From: Dongshaea marina
Lineage (GTDB): Bacteria > Pseudomonadota > Gammaproteobacteria > Enterobacterales > Aeromonadaceae
Reading direction: 5' to 3'
Assembly (NCBI RefSeq): GCF_003072645.1
Contig: NZ_CP028897.1
Coordinates: forward strand, 4,229,658 to 4,293,657
DNA length: 64,000 nucleotides
Below are positions 11,010-20,104 of this stretch, piece after piece (positions within the stretch are counted from its first letter, which is position 1; each line of letters begins with the position of its first letter). A program made the translations under genes and the position numbers. The notes under the pieces were generated by a model, which saw only the letters and a program-made list of their open reading frames with translations, was not told where the DNA came from and ran no database searches.

Positions 11010-12421
11010 CTAATCGTAGCTAACCTTAGTATCGATATTAAGCTCCTGGATATCGCTCTCAAGCGCAGACTGCTCGTCCTTTTCCTTTAGCGGGATCTGG
11101 ATAGAGAATTGACAGCCCTGATCCGCCTCACTCTTACAGCTAATTTTTCCCCTTAGTTTTTGTCGAACCAGGTTATAGATGATGTGCGCTCCAAGGCCAC
11201 TGCCTCCGGTACCTCGTCGGGTCGTCACAAAAGGCTCAAAGATCTTAGGCAGTATCTCCTCAGGGATACCACGGCCATTATCTGTGTAGTCGATGCGAAC
11301 CTCATTCTCATCATGGCTGACAATGATGCTGATTTTATGTGGGGCATTGCCTTCATCAAAACCATGGATAATTGAGTTCTGAATCAGGTTTGAATAGATC
11401 TGAGCAAGGGCACCGGGGTAACCCTCAAGTTGTAAGTTTGGATCACACTCAATCTCTATTTCGGTGTGACTCTTCTTAAGTTTATGGCCAAGAGAGGTCA
11501 CAACCTGATGCAGATGCTCAGCCATGGGAAACTGGTAATGGGCTTCGGAGGTCTGATCGACGGCAACCTGTTTAAAGCTTGAGATCAGATCGGCTGCCCG
11601 GCGCAGGTTATTTTGCATCAACTCAGTTGATTGATTGAGGTTTTCCAGAAAATCGGTCAGATAGCGCATCGAGATCTGCCTGGACGCGATGTGGCTATTA
11701 AAGTCTTCCGCTTTCTCCTGAAGATGGGAGGAGGCTGTGACACTGATCCCTATGGGAGTGTTGATCTCATGGGCAACCCCGGCAACCAGAGAGCCTAATG
11801 ATGCCATTTTCTCAGACTCCACCAGGGTTTGCTGAGCCTTCTTCAGATCCTCATAGGCTTTCTCAAGCCGCTGCTTGCTCTCTTTTTCCTTCTGGGCAGC
11901 CTTGGCCACCCCCAGGATCGCTGTGATATCGGTACAGACCTCCACATGACCTATCCGTGCCCCTTTCAGGTTATGCAGGTAGTGGGTATCCACCCGAAAC
12001 TCCCGGTCAAACTGGGAAAAGAAGGTCTCTGTCTCCCCTTGTCTGAGCCGCCAGACCCCACACTTTTCACTGCGGCATATGGGAGCCCCCCAGTGATGAC
12101 ACTGCTTTCCCATAAACTCTTTTCTGGGCTCATTGAAGAGCTTCTCCACCGGCTTATTGATAAAGGTCCAGTTCATCTCCAGATCGGTCACCGATAGGGG
12201 GTTGGCAGAGAATCGAGAAGCTGTTCATACCAGTAATACCTGTTCGCCACCTCATCCCGGATGCTCTTTACTCCCCAAAAAGCGATCAAAACCAAAAAAA
12301 GCACCAGGAGAATAATCACCACACCGGCCATAGCAGCCTGTAGACTGACCACATACCCCACCAGCATCGCCAGTAGCGCAATCATTAGGATGAGGAGGAT
12401 GAGTTTCTTAACCAGTGTCAT
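11010..12421 (-). CDS. Membrane PAS sensor histidine kinase with Cys-rich PAS domain (one frameshift as sequenced)
   Basis: After repair, 470 residues. There are two transmembrane helices within the first 50 residues with almost no periplasmic loop. A PAS domain follows (about 65-170) containing a cluster of Cys and His residues (CHHWGAPIC, then SEKC). Next come a coiled coil, the phospho-acceptor H-box (GVAHEINTPIG, His near residue 218) and a HATPase domain with GRGIPEEI and GTGGSGLGAHI. The first 77 residues lie in a different frame; adding one G to the run at 12197-12201 fuses them (LPTPLSVTDLEM). No response regulator is adjacent, so the partner is elsewhere. The Cys/His cluster suggests a metal, heme or redox input, which is inference. 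Confidence 0.85.
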
Positions 12422-12747
12422 CTACAACTCCCGGACCAGCTTCTCCCCACAATTATAGTCACTCAGACATAATTGCCCTGCGGCTACCAGCTGCCGCTTG
12501 CCAGTTGCCAGTTGCCACTACGTGGATCGCCATTCATGGGGCGAATCGATAGATACTCAATAATCAAACTAAATTCCAGACGGTCATTTTGTTGCCTTAA
12601 CAAACATCACCATAGTCCTGTTGCAAAATTAAATATGCCACCTGATGGTATTTAGGGTGAATTTTTGTGAAAATTGGTTTTATATAGATGGTTCAGCCTA
12701 ATCGGCTTTAAGACTAAATCAACTCACGCACACTGGAATTGAATAGA
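12422..12747. other. Intergenic region with a short GCCAGTT tandem
   Basis: The gap lies between the divergent sensor kinase and the serine hydrolase. It holds a short tandem of GCCAGTT/GCCA units around 12498-12520 and AT-rich sequence from about 12590 onward. I see no gene or clear promoter. The shift to AT-rich composition marks the left edge of the probably acquired hydrolase gene. Confidence 0.5.
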
Positions 12748-13875
12748 ATGAAAACAAGGATAGCATTAATATTTCTACCTACTTTTTTAACAATGTTTTT
12801 TATTGGTACCTGTCACGGTGAAACATTAAACTCTTTTCTCATCAACGCAATGAAAGCTTATCGAGTCCCAGTGGTTGGATATGCCATAATTGATGATGGC
12901 CGTATCATAGACGCTCAAACAGTATCAATCGACCCACATATCAAGACTAGCCCAGACTCTCTATTCCAAGCTGCCTCGATTAGTAAAAGTATTACTGCTT
13001 ACGCAATCCTATCCCTTGTGAATCATAAAAATATTGATTTAAATGCTTCTGCTAACAAATATCTTAAGGGCTGGAAGATAGATAATAAATATAATAAAAA
13101 CAACCCTATTCTGATTAGAAACTTACTTGATATGACCTCAGGAGTATCCGTTTCAGGGTTCGCTGGCTATCCGCAAGGTCACCCCCTTCCCAATTTGCTA
13201 CAAATACTAAATGGGGCGCCTCCCTCAAACAATCTTCCAATTAAAGTTCAGCACGCTCCCGGTACCCGGTATCAGTATTCTGGTGGCGCATTTCAAGTCT
13301 TACAGAAGATCATCACAGATGTAACTAATAAATCATTTGCAAGTTATATAGAGCAAAAGTTATTTACCCCTCTCAGAATGGAAAACTCTACATACCATCC
13401 TGCAGCCAATAACACACATATAATTCCAGGATTCAGTGGTTGGGATCTAAAGATGCTCCCTGGTGGTTGGTACAACTATGCTTGCTTGGGTGCTGGAGGA
13501 GTATGGTCAACTCCAACAGACTTAGCCAAGTTCGCCCTCAATATTTCCGACTCACTTCATGGTAAAGATAACGGGATACTCAAAAAAACGTTAGCAGAGC
13601 AGATGTTAACCCGCCAAAAAAATACTGATTACGGATTGGGAGTCGTTGTTGGAGGAAAAGGGAAAGATCTATATTTTTGGAAATCAGGTCATAATTATGG
13701 ATACCATAGCCAACTAATTATGTTTCCCAATAAAGGCAAAGGTGCTGTGATTATGACCAACTCTGAAACTGGAGATGAAATTATCAACTATATGATGCCA
13801 ATAATCGCACTTAAGTATAGCTGGCCTTACTATTTCCCATTTTTTGACGAGCTAGTTGAAATGCCGAAACATTAA
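12748..13875 (+). CDS. Secreted serine hydrolase, beta-lactamase/class C esterase family
   Basis: A 375-residue protein with a signal peptide (MKTRIALIFLPTFLTMFFIGTCHG). The active-site SxxK motif is SISK in QAASISKS, near residue 80 of the precursor. The second motif is YSGG (in YQYSGGAF) rather than YSN, which is typical of esterase and peptidase members rather than true beta-lactamases. A late H-x-G-like GHNYGYHSQ occupies the KTG position. ATG 12748 is preferred over an in-frame TTG at 12739 because the signal peptide follows immediately. Base composition is clearly more AT-rich than both neighbours and A/T-ending codons are common, which suggests recent transfer. The substrate is unknown. 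Confidence 0.85.
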   Translation: MKTRIALIFLPTFLTMFFIGTCHGETLNSFLINAMKAYRVPVVGYAIIDDGRIIDAQTVSIDPHIKTSPDSLFQAASISKSITAYAILSLVNHKNIDLNASANKYLKGWKIDNKYNKNNPILIRNLLDMTSGVSVSGFAGYPQGHPLPNLLQILNGAPPSNNLPIKVQHAPGTRYQYSGGAFQVLQKIITDVTNKSFASYIEQKLFTPLRMENSTYHPAANNTHIIPGFSGWDLKMLPGGWYNYACLGAGGVWSTPTDLAKFALNISDSLHGKDNGILKKTLAEQMLTRQKNTDYGLGVVVGGKGKDLYFWKSGHNYGYHSQLIMFPNKGKGAVIMTNSETGDEIINYMMPIIALKYSWPYYFPFFDELVEMPKH

Positions 13876-13893
13876 GCACGGATACTGTGAGCA

Positions 13894-13923
13894 GATATGC
13901 CGCACAGGGATGTGCGGCATATC
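13894..13923. repeat. Variable-stem hairpin, loop AGGGAT
   Basis: A perfect 12-bp stem (arm GATATGCCGCAC) encloses the 6-base loop AGGGAT. It lies 18 bases after the serine-hydrolase stop and has no T run. The loop is identical to those of hairpins at 20157 and, on the other strand, 55357, although the stems share no sequence. Confidence 0.75.
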
Positions 13924-13939
13924 AGTTGTCTTTATTCAC

Positions 13940-14060
13940 AAGGTAAGCTGAGGAGCAGGTAAATTGCAGGGCGCAGGGGGATTGCAAAGGGGAAAGGAGC
14001 TCTCTCCTTAACCCGCTGCCGGTCGCCACCGGCATCAATTATCTGCCCGAAGGGCAAACC
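13940..14060. repeat. Composite intergenic repeat (GGGCGC...CTTAACCCGC type)
   Basis: This stretch contains GGGCGCAGGGGGATTGC, then GGAAAGGAG...CTCTCCTTAACCCGC, then short hairpins such as CCGGT/ACCGG and GCCC/GGGC. The same order of blocks recurs at about 34500-34580 and 55240-55310 (both inverted), 34740-34880 and 57825-57965. It separates the serine hydrolase from the convergent exeB. Confidence 0.6.
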
Positions 14061-14818
14061 TACCCCGTCACTCCTGGCCAATCCGTCAGTGCCTTCAAGC
14101 TAAAGCTTTGACCATCCACCCGCATGATCACCCCTTCCCGGCCTATCTCCAACAGCTGTAGTTTAGGCGTGACCCAGCTCCCCTGGTGGTAGTCCTTGCC
14201 GTTGAGTGTCACCACCCGGTCACCTGCACTGGAGGAGTAGACATGGGAGGAGTATTGCAGTGCCGGTACATCTTTTTGCAGATCCATAGGAAGCGAGCCC
14301 AGGGGCAGTGCCATAGAAAACACCGAATCCTGATTGTTCTGTGCAGCCACAGCGGGCTGAGCTGGAGCCTGAGAAGGAGTATTCCCCTGCTGCCCCGTCG
14401 CCTTGACCGCCTTAAGAAAATTTGAAGCCAGACTCGGGGAGATCCCCTTGAGATCAAACTCATCCTGGGCCTGCTTAGGTCTGGATTGCGGCTGGCTCTT
14501 TGCCTTCACTTCGGAGGTTGCCGCAATAACCCGCGGCGGTGGGGTAATAATCGGCAGAGGCTGAGTATTAAAGGTCTGCAGTTTAAGCGGTGTAATCGCG
14601 GCGACCTCGGCCTTAACCGGCTTAGGGGCAAATTGATGGGACCACAGATAGGCTCCACCGACGCCGACAGCCAGACATACTGGCGCTAACAGCAGGTAGA
14701 GGTAGGGATGCTTTTTCGCTCCCTGATGATGCCCTGCCAGCTGCATCGCAATCGCCTGGGGCTTAACTTGCTGGCGCTGCTGCTCAGACTGCTGTAGCGC
14801 GGATAAAATCGTTGACAT
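14060..14818 (-). CDS. exeB: General secretion pathway protein B (ExeB/GspB)
   Basis: A 252-residue bitopic inner-membrane protein. It has a short cytoplasmic N terminus (MSTILSALQQSEQQRQ), one transmembrane helix at about residues 38-58, a Pro/Ala/Gln-rich periplasmic linker and a C-terminal GspB domain (VVTLNGKDYHQGSWV...SLKALTDWPG). With ExeA it forms the complex that helps the type II secretion secretin cross or assemble in peptidoglycan (known from Aeromonas). It starts 11 bases after the exeA stop and is surely cotranscribed. The main T2SS operon is not in this window. Confidence 0.92.
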   Translation of the reverse strand: MSTILSALQQSEQQRQQVKPQAIAMQLAGHHQGAKKHPYLYLLLAPVCLAVGVGGAYLWSHQFAPKPVKAEVAAITPLKLQTFNTQPLPIITPPPRVIAATSEVKAKSQPQSRPKQAQDEFDLKGISPSLASNFLKAVKATGQQGNTPSQAPAQPAVAAQNNQDSVFSMALPLGSLPMDLQKDVPALQYSSHVYSSSAGDRVVTLNGKDYHQGSWVTPKLQLLEIGREGVIMRVDGQSFSLKALTDWPGVTG

Positions 14819-14829
14819 AAGGGGCTCCG

Positions 14830-16371
14830 TTACTGACAGATCATCGATTGACGCGGTGCGGACCCAAGGGCCATCAGGGTATTCACCCCCGCAACTCCAT
14901 CGGCTTGTAAGCCACGCTGGCGCTGAAAGCTCATCAGCTGCTGACGCAGTGGCTCATCGAAGCTGGCATCATGTAAAATCGGCTGTTTGAGTATGCTTGC
15001 CAATCGTTGCTCCATCCAGCCAACGGCTGCCCCCCTGTCGCCCTGCTTCACCAGGGTCACGCCAGGCACAGGTGAGCGCCAAAGTAGTGTGGCCTGACCG
15101 CCCCAATGGCTACGCAACCACTTGTTCGACAGCTGCCAGCTGCTATTACCTATCTGCAAGCTGGCTTTCTCATCCGTCATACAGATCAGGGTGGCATAGA
15201 ACTTATCACCCTGTGAGTCATACAGACGGATCACCGCGGGATGCTTTAGCCGTTGCAACTGCTCCAGGCTCATCGATTGCTGAGTACATTCGAGCTCGGC
15301 GCCCTTTGCATTGGCACAGCTCGCATGCTCGGCACTCGCTTCATAGCCCCATATCCGATAGAGAGATTGCATCCCTATCTGTGGCAGGCGCGCCTCATCG
15401 ACCGCCCGCATAAAATCCTGTTTCTGCTCCTGGGTTAACGCCGTTTTGGCTACCACAGGCTTGGGCAGTAATCTCGGTTGAAGGTAAAGCCAGCCTCCGG
15501 CACCAAGGGCGATCAACAGGAGCGCCCCGAGGGCATTAGCAAGATAAAGGCGCCAGCGCTTGTGAGTGCCACCACTCACCTCGGCAGAAGCCGCCTCAAC
15601 ATCCTGGGGAGTAACCTGATGGCGCCCCCGTGAAAAAGCAGAGAGCAGCGCCCGGTCACAGATAAGATTAATAAGCCTTGGGATCCCCTTGCTGCGGCTA
15701 AATACCCGGCGTATGGTGCGCCGGCTAAATAGTGGCTGCAGGGAGCCTGCTACCTGTAACCGGTAGCGAATATAGGCATCGGTCTCAGACAGGGTCAGGG
15801 GCAACAGGTGATAACGGGCGGTGATCCGCTGCGCCAGCTGGCGAAGCTCTGGCTCCCTGAGTTTTTGCTGAAGCTCGGGCTGACCGATCAGGATCACCTG
15901 CAATAGCTTTTTCTCTTCGGTCTCCAGGTTGGTCAGAAGCCGAAGCTGCTCCAGAACACCGGCCGACAGATGCTGCGCCTCATCAATAACCAGCAACGAG
16001 TGCCTCCCTTTGGCATAAGAGTGCAGCAGATGAGCACTTAACACCTCAAACAGCTGCTGGGTACCCGCGCCATCTTGGTAGCCAAGCTGCCACTCATCAC
16101 AAATAGCCTTTAATAGCTCCTGCTCATTGAGGGAAGGATTGAGGATCACCGCAATATCCACGGTTTCGGGAAGCTGCTCAATCAGGGAGCGCGACAGGGT
16201 GGTCTTACCGGTTCCCACCTCGCCGGTTAGCAACAGGAAACCACCATGGTTTTGTAAGCCATACTGAAGATGAAGCATCGCCTCACTGTGCCTGTCACTC
16301 ATATAGAGATAACGCGGGCTGGGGGCGATGGAGAATGGCTTTTCCGAAAAGCCAAAAAATTGCGAATACAT
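14830..16371 (-). CDS. exeA: General secretion pathway ATPase A (ExeA/GspA)
   Basis: A 513-residue protein. The N-terminal cytoplasmic AAA ATPase has Walker A GEVGTGKTTLS and Walker B LLVIDEAQHL (about residues 10-265). One transmembrane helix follows at about 280-300, then a periplasmic region ending in a peptidoglycan-binding domain (VKQGDRGAAVGWMEQRL...LQADGVAGVNTLMAL). This is the full ExeA architecture, and length matches Aeromonas ExeA (about 547). ATG 16371 gives the canonical start MYSQFFGFSEKPFSIAPSP; the frame is open for 41 further codons upstream but these are not family-like. It acts with ExeB on secretin assembly. Confidence 0.93.
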   Translation of the reverse strand: MYSQFFGFSEKPFSIAPSPRYLYMSDRHSEAMLHLQYGLQNHGGFLLLTGEVGTGKTTLSRSLIEQLPETVDIAVILNPSLNEQELLKAICDEWQLGYQDGAGTQQLFEVLSAHLLHSYAKGRHSLLVIDEAQHLSAGVLEQLRLLTNLETEEKKLLQVILIGQPELQQKLREPELRQLAQRITARYHLLPLTLSETDAYIRYRLQVAGSLQPLFSRRTIRRVFSRSKGIPRLINLICDRALLSAFSRGRHQVTPQDVEAASAEVSGGTHKRWRLYLANALGALLLIALGAGGWLYLQPRLLPKPVVAKTALTQEQKQDFMRAVDEARLPQIGMQSLYRIWGYEASAEHASCANAKGAELECTQQSMSLEQLQRLKHPAVIRLYDSQGDKFYATLICMTDEKASLQIGNSSWQLSNKWLRSHWGGQATLLWRSPVPGVTLVKQGDRGAAVGWMEQRLASILKQPILHDASFDEPLRQQLMSFQRQRGLQADGVAGVNTLMALGSAPRQSMICQ

Positions 16372-16402
16372 GATGTTCCCGAAATAGCTATCAGCTGATG
16401 CG

Positions 16403-16430
16403 AGTATAAAGGCCAATATGATAGAACCAA
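16403..16430 (-). promoter_or_regulatory. Sigma-70 promoter candidate for exeAB
   Basis: Read on the minus strand: -35 box TTGGTT (16425-16430), a 16-base spacer and -10 box TATACT (16403-16408), ending 32 bases before the exeA start codon. Confidence 0.55.
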
Positions 16431-16482
16431 TTCTATCTGGCGCAAAACAGGCGCTGTGGGCGCTTCGAATTAAGAAGCAAAT

Positions 16483-16511
16483 CTGTAACCTCAACAGAGC
16501 CTAGGTATAAT
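16483..16511 (+). promoter_or_regulatory. Promoter for cca
   Basis: A perfect -10 hexamer TATAAT at 16506-16511 lies 32 bases before the proposed cca start. The -35 region 17 bases upstream (CTGTAA, 16483-16488) is weak. It is divergent from the exeAB promoter. Confidence 0.6.
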
Positions 16512-16542
16512 ACGGCCAATTGCATGACAAGTGGGGGTTATT

Positions 16543-17780
16543 TTGCAAGTTTATCTGGTAGGGGGTGCAGTCAGGGATCAGCAGCTCGGCCTCAAAATCC
16601 ACGAGCGAGACTATGTGGTGGTTGGCAGCACGGCCGATGAGATGCGCTCACAAGGCTATCAACAGGTCGGCAGGGATTTCCCTGTGTTTTTGCATCCAAA
16701 GACCAAAGAGGAGTATGCACTGGCCCGTACCGAGCGCAAGCAGGGACAGGGCTACCATGGTTTTAGCTGCTTTGCCTCTCCCGAGGTGACCCTGGAAGAA
16801 GATCTACTGCGGCGCGACCTCACCATCAATGCGATCGCCCAGGCTGACGATGGCAAATTAATCGATCCCTGGGGGGCCTCGAAGATCTCAATCAGCGAAA
16901 GTTACGCCATGTCTCTCCAGCCTTTGTTGAGGATCCATTGAGAGTCCTGAGGGTGGCCCGCTTTGCCGCTCGCTTTGCCCACCTTGGCTTTGAGGTCGCC
17001 GATGAGACTCTGGCTCTGATGCAGCAGATCACTGATAGCGGTGAGCTGAGCCAACTCACACCGGAGCGGGTATTTAAAGAGCTTGAAAAGGTACTTGTCA
17101 CAGAGGATCCCCAGGTCTTTTTTGAGGTTCTTCGTCAGTGTGGTGCACTGCCGGTGCTGTTTCCCGAGGTGGATGCCCTGTTCGGAGTTCCGGCGCCAGC
17201 CAAATGGCACCCGGAGATTGATACCGGGGTTCACCTGATGATGGCCCTCAAGGCTGCGGCGATTCAGGACTCAGATCCCATTATCACTTTCGCCACCCTT
17301 TGCCATGATTTTGGCAAGGCCCTCACCCCTGAGGAGGTTCTTCCTCATCACTGGGATCACGAACAAGGTGGTGTGCCCCTGATCCGCAAATTCTGCCAGC
17401 GGCTTAAGATCCCCAAGCGCTTCCAGCAAGCGGCAGAGATCACGGCAGCCAACCACACCCTGGTACATACCGCCTTTGAGCTTAAGCCCTCGACCATAGT
17501 CAAGCTTTTCGACCGCATCGATGCCTGGCGCAAGCCGGATAATCTGAGGATCCTGCTGTTAGCAAGCCAGGCCGATCTCAATGGCCGCCTTGGCTTTGAA
17601 GATCGCCCCTACCCACAGCGCAACTATCTGCAGGCGATGCTGGATATCGCCAACCAGGCGGATATCAAGGCGATCACCGACAAAGGCTACCAGGGACAGG
17701 CGATCAGGGAGCAGTTGAACGCGGAGCGGATAAAATTGGTTTGCCAGGGCAAACAAGCCTGGGATGGTGAAAACGACTAA
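16543..17780 (+). CDS. cca: CCA-adding tRNA nucleotidyltransferase with HD domain (one frameshift as sequenced)
   Basis: Adds or repairs the 3' CCA of tRNAs. The nucleotidyltransferase head begins [10 protein letters not shown] and has RDYVVVG and [10 protein letters not shown]. The C-terminal half carries an HD phosphohydrolase domain ([17 protein letters not shown]), as in E. coli Cca. Two overlapping frames (to 16941 and from 16938) fuse when one G is added to the run at 16871-16876, giving [19 protein letters not shown] and a 412-residue protein, the same length as E. coli Cca. The start is TTG 16543, preceded by GGGGG; no ATG is available at the conserved N terminus. The frameshift is very likely a sequence error. 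Confidence 0.92.
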
Positions 17781-17928
17781 CCCTACTTTCTCTCATCCTA
17801 TAAGCCGGGTTTCAGAGGGTATGGATACCCCTACCGGACAGTTACTTACGCAGCGATTTCTCAGTATCCGGTGGAAGCTATCATTCGGTGTTATTCTTTG
17901 AGAATAGACACTCTTGTTTGGGGGCCGT

Positions 17929-18492
17929 ATGAGACACGCAATTCCGCTGTTATTGATCCTGTGCTTTTCGCTGCAGGCCGCCCCGCTCAAAGAGAGCTAC
18001 CAGACCCCGGAAAGCTATCGCGTTCTCTCGGGTTCACTGCATAAAGGGGGCGCCGTCGCGGTCCAGGCAAAAATTGATAAGCCCCTGGCACTCATCGACA
18101 TTCACTACCAAATCCATTCACGCTGGTTTATCCCATCGGCCGTCAATTCGCATCTTGAGGGTGATTACCAACTTAAACTCCCCGAAAAGTTTCTGTTCCC
18201 GGCAACCTATGCTGAGCTTGCTAAAAAGGGGGAGATGGATGTTAAAGACGCAAAGATACTCTATAAAGGACGCAAGGATGTTGGTCAGTATGCGAACTGC
18301 TACGAGATCCTGATCCAACCCAATAACGGGAAATCCGAGATCCTGACCTACTACAGTCCCCAGGTTGGGGCCGCCGGTTGGGTCAAGCTTGCGCTAACGC
18401 TCAAAAAGATCCCGGTGATCAAGTCCTACACCATAGTCGCGACCCTCAAGGATCTTAAGGGGCAAACAGGCTCGGGAGCGGGTCAGGCTTAA
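17929..18492 (+). CDS. Secreted hypothetical protein
   Basis: A 187-residue protein with a clear signal peptide (MRHAIPLLLILCFSLQAAP), followed by a soluble, mixed alpha/beta domain (PESYRVLSGSLHKGG..., FIPSAVNSHLEGDYQLKLP) and a Gly/Ser tail. I do not recognise the family. ATG 17929 has GGGGG upstream, and an in-frame ATG at 17914 would put five residues before the signal peptide. It lies between cca and the convergent folK, with ordinary codon use. It probably acts in the periplasm; no function is assigned. Confidence 0.75.
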   Translation: MRHAIPLLLILCFSLQAAPLKESYQTPESYRVLSGSLHKGGAVAVQAKIDKPLALIDIHYQIHSRWFIPSAVNSHLEGDYQLKLPEKFLFPATYAELAKKGEMDVKDAKILYKGRKDVGQYANCYEILIQPNNGKSEILTYYSPQVGAAGWVKLALTLKKIPVIKSYTIVATLKDLKGQTGSGAGQA

Positions 18493-18496
18493 ATGA

Positions 18497-19018
18497 TCAG
18501 GCGCTTTCGGTTTCACCGGCCGAGATGACTGAGCCCAGCTCAAGATCAACGGGCCATAACAACTGTTTAGGGCCCGCAAAATTACGCCATAGCTCTGCCA
18601 TCGGCTGCTGCAGCTCGGGATGAATCAGCTGAGGAGCAAGCTCTGCCAGCGGGCGCAACACAAATACCCGGCTCAAAATATCCTCCCGGGGAAGCTTGAT
18701 CTCACCATCACTGATCAGATCATCATAGAGCAGCAGGTCCAGATCCAGGGTTCGTGAGCAAAATTTACTGCTCTTTTCCGGACGCCCATGAGCGATCTCA
18801 ATCGCTCTGAGTCTCGAAGCCACCTCTGATACCGGCCACTGGGTGTTAGCACCGATGACCAGATTATAGAAGCGCTCCCCGATAAAACCGAAGGCCTCAC
18901 TCTCATAGACCTGAGAGACACTCAGTTCCCCGAAGAGTTGGGCAAGACGCTTGATCCCCATTCGAATGTGCTGCTCACGCTCGATATTTGAGCCGACGCC
19001 AATATAGATGGTTGCCAT
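18497..19018 (-). CDS. folK: 2-amino-4-hydroxy-6-hydroxymethyldihydropteridine pyrophosphokinase
   Basis: HPPK of folate synthesis, 173 residues. It opens with the family start YIGVGSNIERE and holds the pterin/ATP motif SRTLDLDLLLYDD (about residues 90-102) with the metal-binding DLD. PREDILSRVFVLRPLAEL is the conserved C-terminal helix region. It follows folB on the same strand with a one-base stop/start overlap (TAATG), so the two are translationally coupled and encode consecutive steps of the pathway. It is convergent with the secreted hypothetical gene, only four bases away. Confidence 0.95.
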   Translation of the reverse strand: MATIYIGVGSNIEREQHIRMGIKRLAQLFGELSVSQVYESEAFGFIGERFYNLVIGANTQWPVSEVASRLRAIEIAHGRPEKSSKFCSRTLDLDLLLYDDLISDGEIKLPREDILSRVFVLRPLAELAPQLIHPELQQPMAELWRNFAGPKQLLWPVDLELGSVISAGETESA

Positions 19019-19374
19019 TACACCTCCCTTGTGCGGGTGATCTCAACACCGACGTTGCGCGCATTGACAACAGCTCCCGGCTTTGAAAGCCGAACCCTGA
19101 CCTGCTGCGCATTAAATTGCTCCAGGATCAGTGCCGCTACCTGCTCAGACATGGTCTCAATCAATTCAAACTGATGCTGCTGCGCGAATTGGGTTACCGC
19201 CTGAGAAACCTCAGCATAATTGAGAGCCAACTGGCAATCATCTTGCTGCGCGCTCGGGCGGTTATCATGCAGCATCTCAAGATCGAAGCTGAGTTTCTGC
19301 TTGATCCCTTTTTCCCATTCATACACCCCAATGGTCGTCAGTACCTCAAGGCCCTCAATAAATACCTTATCCAT
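19018..19374 (-). CDS. folB: Dihydroneopterin aldolase
   Basis: A 118-residue FolB. The start MDKVFIEGLEVLTTIGVYEWEK is the classical N terminus with the conserved GVYEWE. The catalytic and structural region includes ALNYAEVSQAV and the ending VRLSKPGAVVNARNVGVEI. The open frame runs upstream to 19482, but ATG 19374 is the family start. It makes 6-hydroxymethyl-dihydropterin, the substrate of the overlapping folK. Its upstream region is shared with the divergent plsY. Confidence 0.95.
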   Translation of the reverse strand: MDKVFIEGLEVLTTIGVYEWEKGIKQKLSFDLEMLHDNRPSAQQDDCQLALNYAEVSQAVTQFAQQHQFELIETMSEQVAALILEQFNAQQVRVRLSKPGAVVNARNVGVEITRTREV

Positions 19375-19506
19375 CGTCTTGGTCTCATCATTGAAACAAC
19401 AGGTAGGATACCCATTGTCCGGAAAAACTCGTATTATCGTTACAGAGCAATGAGCTTTTGCATCATACTCCAAGTTGCACACTGAACAAACCGATAGGAG
19501 CGCGTT

Positions 19507-20094
19507 ATTCTAACAATCGCGATCACAATCTTCGCCTATCTGCTGGGATCTGTTTCCGGAGCTATTGTGATCTGCCGCCGCCGAAAGCTCCCGGACCCCC
19601 GCTCTATTGGCTCCCACAACCCGGGCGCCACCAATATGCTGCGCATTGGTGGCCGGGAAGCTGCTCTGCTGGTTTTGCTGTTCGATCTGCTCAAGGGGGC
19701 AACACCTGTATTGATCGCCCATGAGCTGCAACTTCCCCCGCTCGAGATTGGCATCGTCGCCGTGGCAGCCTGCCTTGGACACATGTTCCCGCTCTACTTT
19801 GGTTTCAAAGGCGGCAAAGGGGTGGCCACCACATTGGGGGTATTGATCCCGATCTCCTGGGGAGTCACCAGCCTGGCTGCCTGCTGCTGGCTACTGGTGC
19901 TTGCCATCGCACGCTACTCCTCCCTGGCCTCGATTATCAGCGCCCTCACCCTGCCTCTTTACAGCTACTGGCTGGCGCCTGACTTTATCATCCCGCTCAG
20001 CCTGCTCAGCCTGCTAATCCTGGTGCGTCACCTGCCGAATATCCGCCGTCTCATCCAGGGCAAGGAGCCCAGGATCGGCCACAAGGCGCCCTGA
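19507..20094 (+). CDS. plsY: Acyl-phosphate glycerol-3-phosphate acyltransferase (unusual start)
   Basis: PlsY makes lysophosphatidic acid from acyl-phosphate. It is an integral membrane protein; the conserved motifs SHNPGATNMLRIGG and GHMFPLYFGFKGGKGVAT are both present. Family members begin with a hydrophobic helix ending AYLLGSxSxAxxxCR, and here that helix is encoded from 19513 onward with no ATG, GTG or TTG upstream in frame. AGGAG at 19496-19500 stands six bases before an ATT codon (19507), so ATT is the best start (195 residues). The alternative GTG 19567 would cut off the first helix. A base error that destroyed an ATG is also possible. Confidence 0.88.
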   Translation: MLTIAITIFAYLLGSVSGAIVICRRRKLPDPRSIGSHNPGATNMLRIGGREAALLVLLFDLLKGATPVLIAHELQLPPLEIGIVAVAACLGHMFPLYFGFKGGKGVATTLGVLIPISWGVTSLAACCWLLVLAIARYSSLASIISALTLPLYSYWLAPDFIIPLSLLSLLILVRHLPNIRRLIQGKEPRIGHKAP

Positions 20095-20104
20095 GCCATG
20101 GGCA

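Noticed and set aside
12498-12520. GCCAGTT tandem units, considered as a repeat array
   Set aside because: Only two to three short units with no spacers; not a CRISPR or significant minisatellite. No CRISPR array was seen anywhere in the window.
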